Shown: positions 23,227 to 32,656, numbered from the stretch's first letter. The stretch: 64,000 nucleotides of DNA from CAYRLW01 sp964425215 (GCA_964425215.1 CAYRLW010000005.1:1-64000), one strand, 5' to 3'. The notes: a model not told the origin generated them from the sequence alone. Translations and numbers: made by a program.

Positions 23227-24633
23227 ATGCGGGAAAACGAGTACCTGATCGATGAATATAAAATCATTTTTGAAAACGCTCCCCTAGGATTTATTATTTT
23301 TAACGCGGAAGGTGTCATTACCGATTGCAACGGCGTTTTTGTCGAAATAATGGGGTCGACTAAAGAAAAGATCCTGGGACTGCGCCTGTTGGAACTCCCG
23401 GATGAGCGGCTTGTTTCGGCGGTGCGGACCGCTTTGGCCGGCGGTTTGGGTCTATTTGAGGGGGAGTACCGTTCGGTAACGTCGGGAAAAGTGGTTCCCC
23501 TGCGGGCTCTGTACAAGACCACGGAACCTCGGAATGGGAAACCCATTGGTATAGGAATTATAGAAAATATATCCGGACGGGTTGCCACCGAAAAGGCTCT
23601 GCGGGCGAGCGAAGAAAAATTCAGAAAAATATTTGAAAATTCCAACGATGGAATGATGATTTGCGATAGTCAGGGAAGGGTTACCGATTGGAATAGGGCT
23701 AATGAGGTGATGACGGGCCTTCCAAAGGGGGACGCCATAGGAAAGTACCTGTGGGATCTTCAATTTGCTTCGGCGCCCCCGGATCATCGGAGCGCCGAGG
23801 TCTACGAGAAGATGCGTTCCTCCATCCTTTTGGCCCTTAAAACCGGTACGGCACCGTTTTTAAACCATCCGATAGAGGGAATCCTGATTTCCCGCTCTGG
23901 GAAGGTGGTGCATATTGAAAACGTGGGTTTTACGATCCCCACGGAGGATGGCTTTCTATTTGGCGGTCGGGTGACGGATATAACGGAGCGAAAGAACGCG
24001 GAAGCTCGAATCAAAACCCTGTTGGAAGAAAAGAGCCTACTTCTTAAAGAGGTGCACCATCGGATTAAAAATAATATGGCCACCGTGGCGGGGCTTTTGA
24101 ATTTACAAGCGGGAACCCTGCGGGACCCCGTGGCGGTCTCGGCCCTCCAGGACGCGGCAAACCGGGTCCAGAGTATGATGATCCTCTACGAAAAACTGTA
24201 TACCACCGAAACGGTGGGAGCCCTGGATCTACAGATATACCTTCCTGCATTGGTGGATCAAATTATACAGAATTGTGCTTCTCCTATTCCCGTGGAGGTA
24301 GAAAAACAGGTAGAAAAGATGGTTCTAGACGTCAAAGTTCTCCAAGCCCTGGGCATTATCATAAACGAGATCATAACCAACATTATGAAGTACGCCTTTG
24401 TCGGGAGAACCGAGGGGAAAATTACCATCCGCGCTTACCGGGACAAAGATTGGGTGTACCTTGAAGTGGCGGATAATGGCCTCGGTATGGACGAATCCAT
24501 CACCGTTGAAAAAACTCCGGGCTTTGGTCTTATGTTGATTAAAATTCTAACCGAACAGCTCCGGGGGACCATCCGTATCGAACGGAACGGTGGTACTAAA
24601 ATAGGGATAGCCTTTCCGGCTACCGGTGTGTAG
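23227..24633 (+). CDS. PAS-PAS sensor histidine kinase (HisKA_2 type)
   Basis: 468 residues from ATG 23227; the upstream TTG 23176 lies in the hairpin and is rejected. Two PAS domains at about 8-115 (IIFENAPLGFIIFNAEGVITDCN) and 130-255 (IFENSNDGMMICDSQGRVTDWN), then HisKA_2 with LLLKEVHHRIKNNMATVAGLLNLQ and an HATPase domain (NEIITNIMKYAF, DNGLGMD, GFGLMLIKIL). No membrane segment, so it senses a cytoplasmic signal. No partner receiver is adjacent; it precedes an MFS gene and an HD-GYP gene, probably as one operon. Confidence 0.9.
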   Translation: MRENEYLIDEYKIIFENAPLGFIIFNAEGVITDCNGVFVEIMGSTKEKILGLRLLELPDERLVSAVRTALAGGLGLFEGEYRSVTSGKVVPLRALYKTTEPRNGKPIGIGIIENISGRVATEKALRASEEKFRKIFENSNDGMMICDSQGRVTDWNRANEVMTGLPKGDAIGKYLWDLQFASAPPDHRSAEVYEKMRSSILLALKTGTAPFLNHPIEGILISRSGKVVHIENVGFTIPTEDGFLFGGRVTDITERKNAEARIKTLLEEKSLLLKEVHHRIKNNMATVAGLLNLQAGTLRDPVAVSALQDAANRVQSMMILYEKLYTTETVGALDLQIYLPALVDQIIQNCASPIPVEVEKQVEKMVLDVKVLQALGIIINEIITNIMKYAFVGRTEGKITIRAYRDKDWVYLEVADNGLGMDESITVEKTPGFGLMLIKILTEQLRGTIRIERNGGTKIGIAFPATGV

Positions 24634-24642
24634 GAGTCCAAA

Positions 24643-25878
24643 ATGGAAACCAAAAAAAAAGCGGCCTATACGTTTCTTGTGTTGCTGGGGGTCATCAGTC
24701 TTTTTTCCGATTTAACCTACGAAGGGGCCCGAAGTATTATGGGTCCCTACCTGTTGCTCCTGGGGACCTCCGCGGCGACGGTGGGCTTTGTCTCCGGCCT
24801 GGGGGAGTTTATCGGGTACGCCCTTAGGCTCTTAACCGGCTTTATCAGCGATAAAACAAAACGCTACTGGTTCATTACCATCCTGGGATACGCCATCAAC
24901 CTGTTCGCCATACCCCTGTTGGCCCTGGCGCCGGGTTTTGGGTGGGTTTACGCCTGCGTCCTCTTGGTGCTGGAACGGTTTGGCAAGGCCATTCGGCATC
25001 CGGCCAAAAATACCATCGCGTCCTTCGCGGCCAGCGAAGTGGGGGCGGGAAAGGGCTTCGCCCTGCAGGAGGCGATGGATCAAATCGGCGCGGTGTTGGG
25101 TCCCCTGATGCTGTTCCTCACGCTTACTGTAAAGGGCCGGGAGGAAAAACTTTCGGCATACGCGTTTAGCTTTTTAATCCTGGGTATTCCCGCGATTATC
25201 ACCCTGGCCCTGGTATTTTTTGCCCGCTTTAAGTACCCCCGGCCCCACGAATTCGAAAAGGACGATCCAAAGCCCACAGCAAAGCGTTTCCATCGGGCCT
25301 ACTGGTTCTATTTGGTGGGGATAGCCTTTTTAGCCGCCGGTTTTGCCGATTTTCCCCTGATGGCCTTCCACTTCGCTAAGACCGGTCTTTTACCGGACAA
25401 CCTGGTGCCCGTTCTGTACGCGGTGGCCATGGGGGTGGACGCGGTAGCGGCCCTCTTTTTTGGGCGCCTCTACGATCGTCGGGGGATGGGGGCTATCATC
25501 CTGTCATCCCTCATTTCGGCGTTCTTCGCGCCCTTTGTTTTCCTCGGCCATTCGTCCTTGTCCGCCGTGGTTGGGATCGTCCTGTGGGGAATTGGGATGG
25601 GGGCCCAAGAGTCCATTCTAAAGGCCGCGGTAACCACTATCGTTTCAAAGGAAAAGAGGGGAACCGCCTTTGGCATCTTCAACACCGCCTTTGGGGCCTT
25701 TTGGTTTTTGGGAAGTTGGCTCATGGGGGCCCTGTACGATCGATCCCTCCTGGCTTTGGCGATTTTTTCGTTCCTTGCCCAGCTTGCCGCGCTCCCCCTC
25801 TTTTACCACAGCGGTAGCTTACTTCGCAGGGCATCCCAAGTACACCCCGAAGGCTCCCCCGGAAAAGCGGGAAAGTAG
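24643..25878 (+). CDS. MFS transporter
   Basis: 411 residues, about 12 hydrophobic segments; starts 9 bp after the kinase gene. GFISDKTKRYWFITILGYAINL fits the loop 2-3 motif and RFGKAIRHPAKNTIASFAA the following helix; GRLYDRRGMGAI is the second-half counterpart. The KAIRHPAKN signature is frequent in a group of poorly studied bacterial MFS proteins. Substrate unknown. Confidence 0.88.
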   Translation: METKKKAAYTFLVLLGVISLFSDLTYEGARSIMGPYLLLLGTSAATVGFVSGLGEFIGYALRLLTGFISDKTKRYWFITILGYAINLFAIPLLALAPGFGWVYACVLLVLERFGKAIRHPAKNTIASFAASEVGAGKGFALQEAMDQIGAVLGPLMLFLTLTVKGREEKLSAYAFSFLILGIPAIITLALVFFARFKYPRPHEFEKDDPKPTAKRFHRAYWFYLVGIAFLAAGFADFPLMAFHFAKTGLLPDNLVPVLYAVAMGVDAVAALFFGRLYDRRGMGAIILSSLISAFFAPFVFLGHSSLSAVVGIVLWGIGMGAQESILKAAVTTIVSKEKRGTAFGIFNTAFGAFWFLGSWLMGALYDRSLLALAIFSFLAQLAALPLFYHSGSLLRRASQVHPEGSPGKAGK

Positions 25879-25889
25879 GAATTCAGCAC

Positions 25890-27737
25890 ATGGATATCTC
25901 GGGACGCAAGGCGAAAAGAACCGTATCCCTTTCTTGGAAATTGACCCTATCGTTTGTGGGCTTTGGACTAGCGATCGCCTATGCGGCCTTTGTTTTTTTT
26001 AGCGCCGCGGTTATAAGAAACACCCTCCGGGGCGCTTCGGAACTTTTACGGCTCTATTCGCAAAACCAAAACGAACGAAGCGCCCTAATGACGGCTCCTC
26101 AAACATGGGTAGCCTCGATAAAGGATACCCTTTCGCCCCTTTTCCCGGTAGAAGAGGTTCGCCTGTACCATCAACTCCCCGATTCCCAGTGGGAGTACCT
26201 TTCTCCCGCCGACCGGGGACTGGTACGGCCGGAGGACACCACGACCCTGGGGGCTCTGCGGAAGGCCGGCTCTACCCTAACCCTGGTTCAGAGGCTTCCC
26301 TTTTTTAGCGGAACCCGGCGTATCCCCGCGTATATCCGGATCCCCGATACTCCCTGGATTTTGGAATTAACGGTGGACGTGGAGGGCCCGGAACGATTTT
26401 TGCTCCATTACGGGAACGAGGTGCTCCTGTACACCCTGCTGTTATTTGTCCTATCCCTTCTTTTAGGAAGATTGCTGGCCCTTCATTTTATTAAGCCCCT
26501 GCGGGCCCTTTCGACCACGGCGGAACGGTACGCCGCTGGGAACCAGGTATCCTTTATACGGGATAGGAGGGATGAAATCGGGAGTCTTTCCCGGACGCTG
26601 AACCAAATGGCCCTGGACGTGGAGGAACAAAAAAAAGAGGTCCATAACCGTCTGGCAACCATGGAGGCGATGAATAAAATCGATAAGGCCGTTCTTTTAG
26701 CCCAAAGCCGTGGGGAACTTTTAAAAACCGTTATCCGCGAGGTCCATAGTTCCTGCCATTCTTTCTCGGTGGCTCTTTTGCGCCGGGATTCGTCCCAAGG
26801 CGGTTGGACCGTGGAAGCTCAAACGGGTTCCCTCAGCGCCGAAGGCGCCTTTATCAGCGACCCGTTAATCGATGACGAAACCACGGTGAACCTTAGTCGT
26901 TTTTATGAAGGATCGATAGGGACCGCCGGGAAATCGTTCCGAGGTATCGCCTTGGATGTTTTTGAAATGGAGAGCGGACGCCTAGCCTCGGTTCCCCTGA
27001 CCAGCGAAGGCCGGTATTTGGGGGCCCTTTTGATCGTTTGGTCCGAGGATCGGCCTTTGAATGCCCAGCAAAGACAAAGCGTGACTCTGCTGGCCGATCA
27101 GGTGGCTGTGGCGTTGCAAAGCATTCTTACCCGGGAAGAAAGGGAAGAAAATTTTATCGGCATTTTACGGGCCCTTACCCGGGCCATCGATGCCAAATCC
27201 CAATGGACCCTGGGACACTCGGAACGGGTTGCCGATACGGCGGTACTTTTAGGCCAGCGGCTTTTGATGGAGGAAGATGAGCTCCGACTTTTGCGGATCG
27301 CGGCGATCCTTCACGACGTGGGTAAAATAGGAATTAACGAAACGATTTTAGATAAGCCGGGGAAGTTGGACCCCCTGGAATACGAGACCATGAGAAGGCA
27401 TCCCCAGGTGGGCGCGGAGATCCTTCAGGGGATTCGGTCCTTTGAACCCATTATTCCGGCGGTGCGGTACCATCACGAACGTTGGGATGGGCAGGGGTAC
27501 CCCGACGGTTTGGCCGAAGAGGCCATTCCCCTGTGGGCCCGGATCATTACGGTGGCGGACGTGTGGGACGCCATTACCGACGACAGGCCCTATCGGCTCG
27601 CCTTCGCGGAAGCGGAAGCCCAGGCCTTTATGGAACAGCAGGCGGGCCGGATGTTTGATCCCCGCTTGGTCCGCATTTTCCGAGAATTGGACATACCCTC
27701 CCGCACCGCTTTCAGGCTTAATCCTATTTCTCTCTAA
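25890..27737 (+). CDS. Membrane HAMP-GAF-HD-GYP protein, probable c-di-GMP phosphodiesterase
   Basis: 615 residues: transmembrane helices about 15-38 and 172-192 flank an extracytoplasmic domain; HAMP about 195-245 (IKPLRALSTTAERYAAGN); GAF-like about 265-405; HD-GYP about 415-600 with HDVGKIGI, HHERWDGQGYPDGL and VADVWDAITDDRPYR, including the GYP triplet. Expected to hydrolyse cyclic di-GMP under control of a periplasmic signal. Its 3' end overlaps the convergent GH13 gene by 14 bp. Confidence 0.92.
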   Translation: MDISGRKAKRTVSLSWKLTLSFVGFGLAIAYAAFVFFSAAVIRNTLRGASELLRLYSQNQNERSALMTAPQTWVASIKDTLSPLFPVEEVRLYHQLPDSQWEYLSPADRGLVRPEDTTTLGALRKAGSTLTLVQRLPFFSGTRRIPAYIRIPDTPWILELTVDVEGPERFLLHYGNEVLLYTLLLFVLSLLLGRLLALHFIKPLRALSTTAERYAAGNQVSFIRDRRDEIGSLSRTLNQMALDVEEQKKEVHNRLATMEAMNKIDKAVLLAQSRGELLKTVIREVHSSCHSFSVALLRRDSSQGGWTVEAQTGSLSAEGAFISDPLIDDETTVNLSRFYEGSIGTAGKSFRGIALDVFEMESGRLASVPLTSEGRYLGALLIVWSEDRPLNAQQRQSVTLLADQVAVALQSILTREEREENFIGILRALTRAIDAKSQWTLGHSERVADTAVLLGQRLLMEEDELRLLRIAAILHDVGKIGINETILDKPGKLDPLEYETMRRHPQVGAEILQGIRSFEPIIPAVRYHHERWDGQGYPDGLAEEAIPLWARIITVADVWDAITDDRPYRLAFAEAEAQAFMEQQAGRMFDPRLVRIFRELDIPSRTAFRLNPISL

Positions 27738-29034
27738 GGATTAACGCTCCTTTAGGCAATTCCACGGTCCCCGAGAGGTCTACCCGTTTCCCCGTCAGCA
27801 TATCCACGCCTTTAATCGGCGCGGCTAATTCGATGGTACCGGACCGGTCGTCCAGGTTGCAGAGGGCCGTAAAGCGGGCCCCCTTTCCTTCCCTCTGAAG
27901 CAGGACAACCCCGTGAGCAAGGACTTTACAGTCGAACCGGTCCGTCTCTGCCTTTATTTGTTGGGTGGCCGAAAAGCAGGCCGTAAAAAAGCGCTTAAAA
28001 TCCCCATCCCCTTCGTTCCACGGGACCGTTTCCTTCTCAAAAAGGCTGGGGTACCTTTCTATTCCCTCTTCTTGTCCCATATAGACAAAGGTACACCCGG
28101 GAATAAATTGATAAAAGGCGGTCCAGGCCTCCAATCGTTTTCCCCGGCCAAAACGCCGTGCCGCCCGAATCTGGTCATGGTTCTCCAAATAACGGATCTT
28201 CCGGGCCCCCGCAGGGTACAGGGCCCGCTGAACCCCCAGATAGTCTAGGTACCAGTCCAGGCCCCGTTCGCCGGACCATACCTTTTCCAGCCGTTCCCAG
28301 CCGTCGTAATCGTAGGTCAGATCAAAAGCCCGGTGCAGTTCCGGTTCCGACCAGGCGCCAAAACCCCGGTCCCGCATGGAAAGCAAAAAACGGGGGTGCA
28401 CGCTTTCCGCCAGCCACAGGGTCGGTTCCCGGTTCCCCATCGCCGAATCCACCCCCTGCCGTGCCTGGACCCAAAAATCCACCGGGACCAGGGAAGCCAC
28501 GTCGCATCGAAATCCCTGGACTCCCAAATTTCGCCAGTATATAAGCGTATCGATCAATTCTTGACGCAGGGCATCGGCGTGGTTGGAAAAATAGTCCAGG
28601 TCCACCACGTCGGACCAATCGTCGCATTTTCGGGATACGCTACCCCCCGCGTCATGGAGAAACCACTCGGGGTGCTTCTGGGCCAAATAGGAATCCGGCG
28701 CCGTGTGGTTGTACACCACGTCGATCATCACCCGTAATCCCCGTTCGTTCGCCCTTTGGATAAACCGGCGAAAATCCTCTTCAGTCCCCAGGGCGGGGTC
28801 TAAGCGTCGGTAGTCTTGGATCGCGTAGGGGCTACCATAGGTTCCCTTGCGGCCCAACTCTCCGATGGGATGGATGGGGGTTAGATACACCCAGGAAAAT
28901 CCCATCTCTACGATTGTATCCAACCGCTCTTCTGCGGCCCTAAAAGTACCTTCGACCGTAAAGTTTCGAATAAAAATTTGATAGATAGAAAGGGTTTCCA
29001 CCGTTCCCGGCAACCTGAAAGAATTATCCGTCAT
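27724..29034 (-). CDS. GH13 alpha-amylase-family glycoside hydrolase
   Basis: 436 residues, no signal peptide, so cytoplasmic. The four GH13 regions are visible: DVVYNH, GFRCDVAS (nucleophile Asp), LWLAESV (acid/base Glu) and ENHDQ (transition-state Asp), with YLTPIHPIGELGRKGTYGSPYAIQDY at the N-terminus. Length and the IHPIGE...GSPYAI pattern suggest an oligosaccharide- or sucrose-related GH13 rather than a secreted amylase; specificity is not assignable. Confidence 0.88.
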   Translation of the reverse strand: MTDNSFRLPGTVETLSIYQIFIRNFTVEGTFRAAEERLDTIVEMGFSWVYLTPIHPIGELGRKGTYGSPYAIQDYRRLDPALGTEEDFRRFIQRANERGLRVMIDVVYNHTAPDSYLAQKHPEWFLHDAGGSVSRKCDDWSDVVDLDYFSNHADALRQELIDTLIYWRNLGVQGFRCDVASLVPVDFWVQARQGVDSAMGNREPTLWLAESVHPRFLLSMRDRGFGAWSEPELHRAFDLTYDYDGWERLEKVWSGERGLDWYLDYLGVQRALYPAGARKIRYLENHDQIRAARRFGRGKRLEAWTAFYQFIPGCTFVYMGQEEGIERYPSLFEKETVPWNEGDGDFKRFFTACFSATQQIKAETDRFDCKVLAHGVVLLQREGKGARFTALCNLDDRSGTIELAAPIKGVDMLTGKRVDLSGTVELPKGALILREK

Positions 29035-29203
29035 ATTCCGCTCCTTCGCACCGCTTTTTTTCGGGTTTCGCGGTAGAATATAAACCGGTTAAGTATGCGC
29101 CGCAACCCCATGGAAGTTTCTGTTTTTAGGAAAAACAAAGGTTTCGCGGGACTCCCTTGAAACGGATGTCGAATCTGTCTATGGTTTCAATAGGAGAGAC
29201 ACA

Positions 29204-31000
29204 ATGGCCTTTGACCGAAACACCCGTATCATTTGTACCATGGGGCCCTCAGTCCAAACTGTGGAGATGGCTCGTTCGCTCATCCGCCGGGGTATGAACA
29301 TTGCCCGATTTAACTTTTCCCATGGGGATCACGAGTACCACGGGGCGGGGATCGCCCGAGTTCGAGAGGCCTCCCGCTTGGAGGGCGTTCCCGTAGCCCT
29401 GCTGTTGGATACCAAGGGCCCGGAAATCCGCACCGGGGAAATTAAGGACGATGCTTCGATACTATTAAAGGCCCAGGAAGAGGTGGAGGTTATCGCGGAG
29501 GCCGATGCTCTGACCCTGTACGGCGCCGATGGGGCCCTTACCCAGGGAAACCGGATTACGGTTTCCTACGCTTCCCTGGCCGATGATGTACGGGTGGGGG
29601 CAAAAATCCTAATAGCCGACGGCCTGGTGGCCCTGGATGTGGTGGGCTTACAGGATCGGCGAATCCAATGCCGGGTGGTCAACGGCGGTAAAATTGGGAG
29701 CCGAAAAAACGTCAACGTCCTGGGGGTCAAAACCCGGCTTCCCGCGTTATCCGAAAAGGATATGGATGATCTTCGCTTTGGTGCCGCCCAGGGTATGGAC
29801 TTTGTGGCCGCTTCTTTTATCAGAAAAGCGTCGGACGTAACGACCATCCAAAGGTTTCTCGCCGACATTGGCTCCGATATGCCGGTTATCGCCAAAATCG
29901 AGGACCAGGAAGGGCTGGAAAACATCGAGGATATCGTCCGGGTCGCTTCGGGAATCATGGTAGCCCGGGGCGATCTGGGGGTACAGATACCGGTAGAACG
30001 GGTACCTCTGGAACAAAAAAGGATAATCAACCTCTGCAATATCGAGGGAAAACCGGTTATTACGGCGACCCAAATGTTGGAATCGATGATCCAAAACCCC
30101 CGGCCTACCCGGGCCGAAGCGGGGGACGTGGCTAACGCGATTTTAGACGGTACCGACTGTGTTATGCTATCCGGCGAGACCGCCAACGGCGCGTACCCCG
30201 AGGCGGCGGTATCCATGATGGATAGCATAGCCAAAACGGTGGAAGCCTCGGAAGAATATTCCCGAAGGATGGATGAACGGCGGCTTTCTTTCCAAGGGGA
30301 AGACGATTTGGCCCATGCCATAGCCGACGCCGCCTCCCGAACCGCCGACCGGATCTCCGCGGCGGCCCTGGTAATCCCCACCATGACCGGCCAAACCGCC
30401 CGCTTGGTTAGCCGTCATCGTCCCCGCCGGCCCATCGTTGCCCCATCGCCGAACGAAGCGGTCCGTCGCCGTTTGCTTCTTTACTGGGGGGTCGCCCCCC
30501 TGGCCGCCCCCCGGGAGGAGGATTCGGAAACCATGATCCAGGGGGCCATCGCCGCGGCTATCCGGGAAGGGTATGCCAAATCGATGGATAAGGTTGTGGT
30601 GGTCGCCGGTTTACCTCTCAATTCTCCCCTGCAGACCAACAGCATCAGGATCCATGTAATCGGCAACGTGCTGGGTCATGGGGGCCGAGGTTTTGGGAAC
30701 CGTTGTACCGGCCGCATTGTTAAAGCGAAGGATCTGCAAGACGCGGCCCTGGCTTTGCGCAAGCATGGGGGCGAAATTTTGCTTACCCACACCCTGGACG
30801 AGTCTTTTATTCCCATACTTCGGGTGGTGGACGGGGTAATTTTGGAAAGCGTTTCCGCCATGCCTTGGGAACTTATTCGAGCTACCAACCCAAACATCGT
30901 CTACGTTTCCCTGGTGGACCACGCGATGGAGCGTTTTGAGGAACATATAACCGTTACCTTGGATGGGGTTCAAAAGTTGATTTACGAGGGGGCCCTGTAA
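29204..31000 (+). CDS. pyk: Pyruvate kinase with C-terminal swivelling domain
   Basis: 598 residues, longer than the standard 470. Residues about 5-345 are the TIM barrel with B domain (TKGPEIRTGE, PVIAKIEDQEGLENI, MVARGDLGVQIP, TATQMLESMIQNPRPTRAE); about 360-475 the C domain; about 480-598 an extra PEP-utiliser-like swivelling domain, as in Bacillus-type enzymes. Converts phosphoenolpyruvate and ADP to pyruvate and ATP. Start ATG 29204 follows AGGAGAG. Confidence 0.96.
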   Translation: MAFDRNTRIICTMGPSVQTVEMARSLIRRGMNIARFNFSHGDHEYHGAGIARVREASRLEGVPVALLLDTKGPEIRTGEIKDDASILLKAQEEVEVIAEADALTLYGADGALTQGNRITVSYASLADDVRVGAKILIADGLVALDVVGLQDRRIQCRVVNGGKIGSRKNVNVLGVKTRLPALSEKDMDDLRFGAAQGMDFVAASFIRKASDVTTIQRFLADIGSDMPVIAKIEDQEGLENIEDIVRVASGIMVARGDLGVQIPVERVPLEQKRIINLCNIEGKPVITATQMLESMIQNPRPTRAEAGDVANAILDGTDCVMLSGETANGAYPEAAVSMMDSIAKTVEASEEYSRRMDERRLSFQGEDDLAHAIADAASRTADRISAAALVIPTMTGQTARLVSRHRPRRPIVAPSPNEAVRRRLLLYWGVAPLAAPREEDSETMIQGAIAAAIREGYAKSMDKVVVVAGLPLNSPLQTNSIRIHVIGNVLGHGGRGFGNRCTGRIVKAKDLQDAALALRKHGGEILLTHTLDESFIPILRVVDGVILESVSAMPWELIRATNPNIVYVSLVDHAMERFEEHITVTLDGVQKLIYEGAL

Positions 31001-31049
31001 AGGAGAGTACCGTACCTTCGGTATTTTCGCGAGAATCCACAATCTTTAA

Positions 31050-31078
31050 TTGACAATCCCCGGTACAACTACTAGACT
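31050..31078 (+). promoter_or_regulatory. Promoter with -10 eight bases before a GTG start
   Basis: TTGACA (31050-31055), exactly 17 bp, TAGACT (31073-31078), then eight bases to GTG 31087. Transcription should start at or within two bases of the start codon. Confidence 0.65.
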
Positions 31079-31086
31079 TTTACCTT

Positions 31087-31509
31087 GTGAAGGCCCAAAA
31101 GCGTGTATTAATTATTATTGAGGAATCCTCAAGTTTAAGGAAGATCGCCGAGCGGATTACCGCGCGGCTTGCTCCGTTTCGGGTTGATGTGGTGGAGGGG
31201 AGTCAATTTGTGGCCACGGATCTACTCCCCGCGGATGCCTACTTTTTAGGGTGCGACAGCCCCCAACCCGGTTCCTTTTCCGAGCTGGAACGGGTGCTCC
31301 GGGGTATCAATTTAGCGGGGCGAGATTGCGGACTTTTTACCTCCTCGGCCATGTCCGAACGGGCTACTTCCGCGATCGAGTATCTTCGGAGTATAATCCG
31401 GGATACGGATCTTCGTGTAAACGCGGATCCTTTTTTTGGGCAAACCAATTCTAATGGACCCATGGTTGACGAACGGCTATGGATCGAAAAAACTCTGCGA
31501 CGGAGCTAA
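31087..31509 (+). CDS. Conserved flavodoxin-like small protein of unknown function
   Basis: 140 residues from GTG 31087. It begins KRVLIIIEESSSLRKIAERI, an alternating strand-helix start with a small-residue loop, and continues DAYFLGCDSPQPGSFSELERVLRGINLAGRDCGLFTSSAMSERA, the layout of a flavodoxin fold. The phosphate-binding loop is not canonical, so FMN binding is uncertain. It lies 6 bp upstream of apt and is probably cotranscribed with it. Confidence 0.65.
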   Translation: MKAQKRVLIIIEESSSLRKIAERITARLAPFRVDVVEGSQFVATDLLPADAYFLGCDSPQPGSFSELERVLRGINLAGRDCGLFTSSAMSERATSAIEYLRSIIRDTDLRVNADPFFGQTNSNGPMVDERLWIEKTLRRS

Positions 31510-31515
31510 ACACCC

Positions 31516-32049
31516 ATGAATTCCCATTTTAATTTAGACGCTGCTATCCGGAAGGTTCCCGATTTCCCCAAAAAAGGGGTGCTATTTTACGATATTACGG
31601 GTATTCTCAGCGACCCCCGGGCCTTTAAGTTTTGCCTCGATTCGATGGTGGATCTGTACAAGACCGAACAGATAGACGCGGTGGCGGCTATAGAATCCCG
31701 GGGGTTCGTGTTTGCTGCCCCCTTCGCGGATCGTCTTGGAATCCCCCTTATCCTTATCCGAAAAAAGGGAAAGTTGCCCGGAAAAACTATCTCTAAACAA
31801 TATCAATTGGAGTACGGTACGGCGGAGCTGGAACTGCATCCCCAGGACGTTCCCGTGGGCAAACGGGTCCTGGTCGTGGATGACCTTATCGCCACCGGGG
31901 GTACTCTTCGGGCGGCTACGGATCTGGTTGCCCTGGCCGGCGCCTCCGTGGCGGGAATTTTTGGGGTCGTGGGGCTTCCTTTTCTTAATTATAAGGCTCT
32001 GCTCGGGACTATCCCCGTTAAAACGCTTATAGAATACCATAACGAGTAG
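31516..32049 (+). CDS. apt: Adenine phosphoribosyltransferase
   Basis: 177 residues. IRKVPDFPKKGVLFYDIT at the N-terminus, ESRGFVFAAPFADRLGIPLILIRKKGKLPG, and the PRPP-binding loop VLVVDDLIATGGTLRAA (residues about 117-133). Converts adenine and PRPP to AMP. Complete in length. Confidence 0.95.
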   Translation: MNSHFNLDAAIRKVPDFPKKGVLFYDITGILSDPRAFKFCLDSMVDLYKTEQIDAVAAIESRGFVFAAPFADRLGIPLILIRKKGKLPGKTISKQYQLEYGTAELELHPQDVPVGKRVLVVDDLIATGGTLRAATDLVALAGASVAGIFGVVGLPFLNYKALLGTIPVKTLIEYHNE

Positions 32050-32100
32050 GATTGACAAAAATCGTTTGAAATGGTACTTTTCCCCCATTAGATCACCTAT

Positions 32101-32171
32101 TCCCCGGTTGTGTAATGGTAGCACGGCAGACTCTGGATCTGCTTGTGGGGGTTCGAATCCTCCCTGGGGAA
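32101..32171 (+). tRNA. tRNA-Gln (CTG)
   Basis: Acceptor TCCCCGG (32101-32107) with CTGGGGA (32164-32170, one G-U), anticodon stem GCAGA/TCTGC around CTCTGGA giving CTG, T-loop GTTCGAATC. A second Gln isoacceptor lies at 53956. Confidence 0.92.
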
Positions 32172-32177
32172 CGTTCT

Positions 32178-32200
32178 AAAAAGCCCTCCGGGGCTTTTTA
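32178..32200 (+). terminator. Terminator-like hairpin between tRNA-Gln and tRNA-Glu
   Basis: AAAAAGCCC and GGGCTTTTT flank a TCCG loop; the 3' arm itself is a U-run. Confidence 0.7.
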
Positions 32201-32207
32201 TGTCTAT

Positions 32208-32279
32208 GGCCCCTTCGTCTATCGGTTAGGACATGAGATTCTCAATCTTAAAAGAGGGGTTCAATTCCCCTAGGGGCTA
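32208..32279 (+). tRNA. tRNA-Glu (CTC)
   Basis: Acceptor GGCCCCT (32208-32214) with AGGGGCT (32272-32278, one G-U), anticodon loop TTCTCAA in stem TGAGA/TCTTA giving CTC, T-loop GTTCAATTC. The TIR element begins six bases after it. Confidence 0.92.
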
Positions 32280-32284
32280 CGTCA

Positions 32285-32619
32285 ATAGTGTCACGAAGAT
32301 TAGGGAAAGCTTTCTCTGAGGTTCAGCGTACCCGTAGAGCCGGGACATGCAATTCGCCCCGTTTTGGGATTGATTTGTGGTCTCCCGGCGAAAGTTCGCC
32401 CGATCCTTCCGGACCTCTCGATCTATATAATTTGATGAAAACAACACAATTGAGGTTCTTTCAAAACTCAGAGACTTTTGAAAGAACCTCAATTTATTAG
32501 GACAAAAGGGAGGGGTAAACATGGGATTGCTCCTGTATAGAGAAATATCCTCTATACGGGTTGAACACCCTTTTTTGTTTAAATCTTTTTTACTTTTTCC
32601 CTAATCTTCGTGACACTAT
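32285..32619. mobile_element. 335-bp MITE-like element with 24-bp perfect terminal inverted repeats
   Basis: 32285-32308 (ATAGTGTCACGAAGATTAGG...) is repeated in perfect inversion at 32596-32619. No transposase frame survives inside; both longest ORFs are unrecognisable. No clear target-site duplication: the flanks are GTCA and AAAA. A hairpin-A-like palindrome of the dispersed repeat family sits in the middle (32449-32493). It lies directly after tRNA-Glu. This is a miniature or deleted insertion sequence of unidentified family. Confidence 0.72.
32449..32493. repeat. Hairpin A-like repeat, copy 7, nested in the TIR element
   Basis: 18-bp arms ATTGAGGTTCTTTCAAAA (32449-32466) and TTTTGAAAGAACCTCAAT (32476-32493) with a 9-nt loop. 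The arm matches hairpin A of copy 5 (7870). Confidence 0.8.
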
Positions 32620-32626
32620 AAAAAGA

Positions 32627-32656
32627 TTGACCGACTATCCCTAATGACCTTATAGT
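32627..32656 (+). promoter_or_regulatory. Promoter with -10 six bases before the ATG
   Basis: TTGACC (32627-32632), 18-bp spacer, TATAGT (32651-32656), six bases to ATG 32663; no Shine-Dalgarno sequence. The promoter begins only eight bases after the TIR element. Confidence 0.65.

Noticed and set aside
29566..30384. 272-codon minus-strand ORF inside pyk
   Set aside because: Antisense shadow of the pyruvate kinase barrel, no ribosome site or recognisable domain.
31007..31035. Terminator after pyruvate kinase
   Set aside because: TACCG/CGGTA gives only a 5-bp stem with TTTT; too weak to call.
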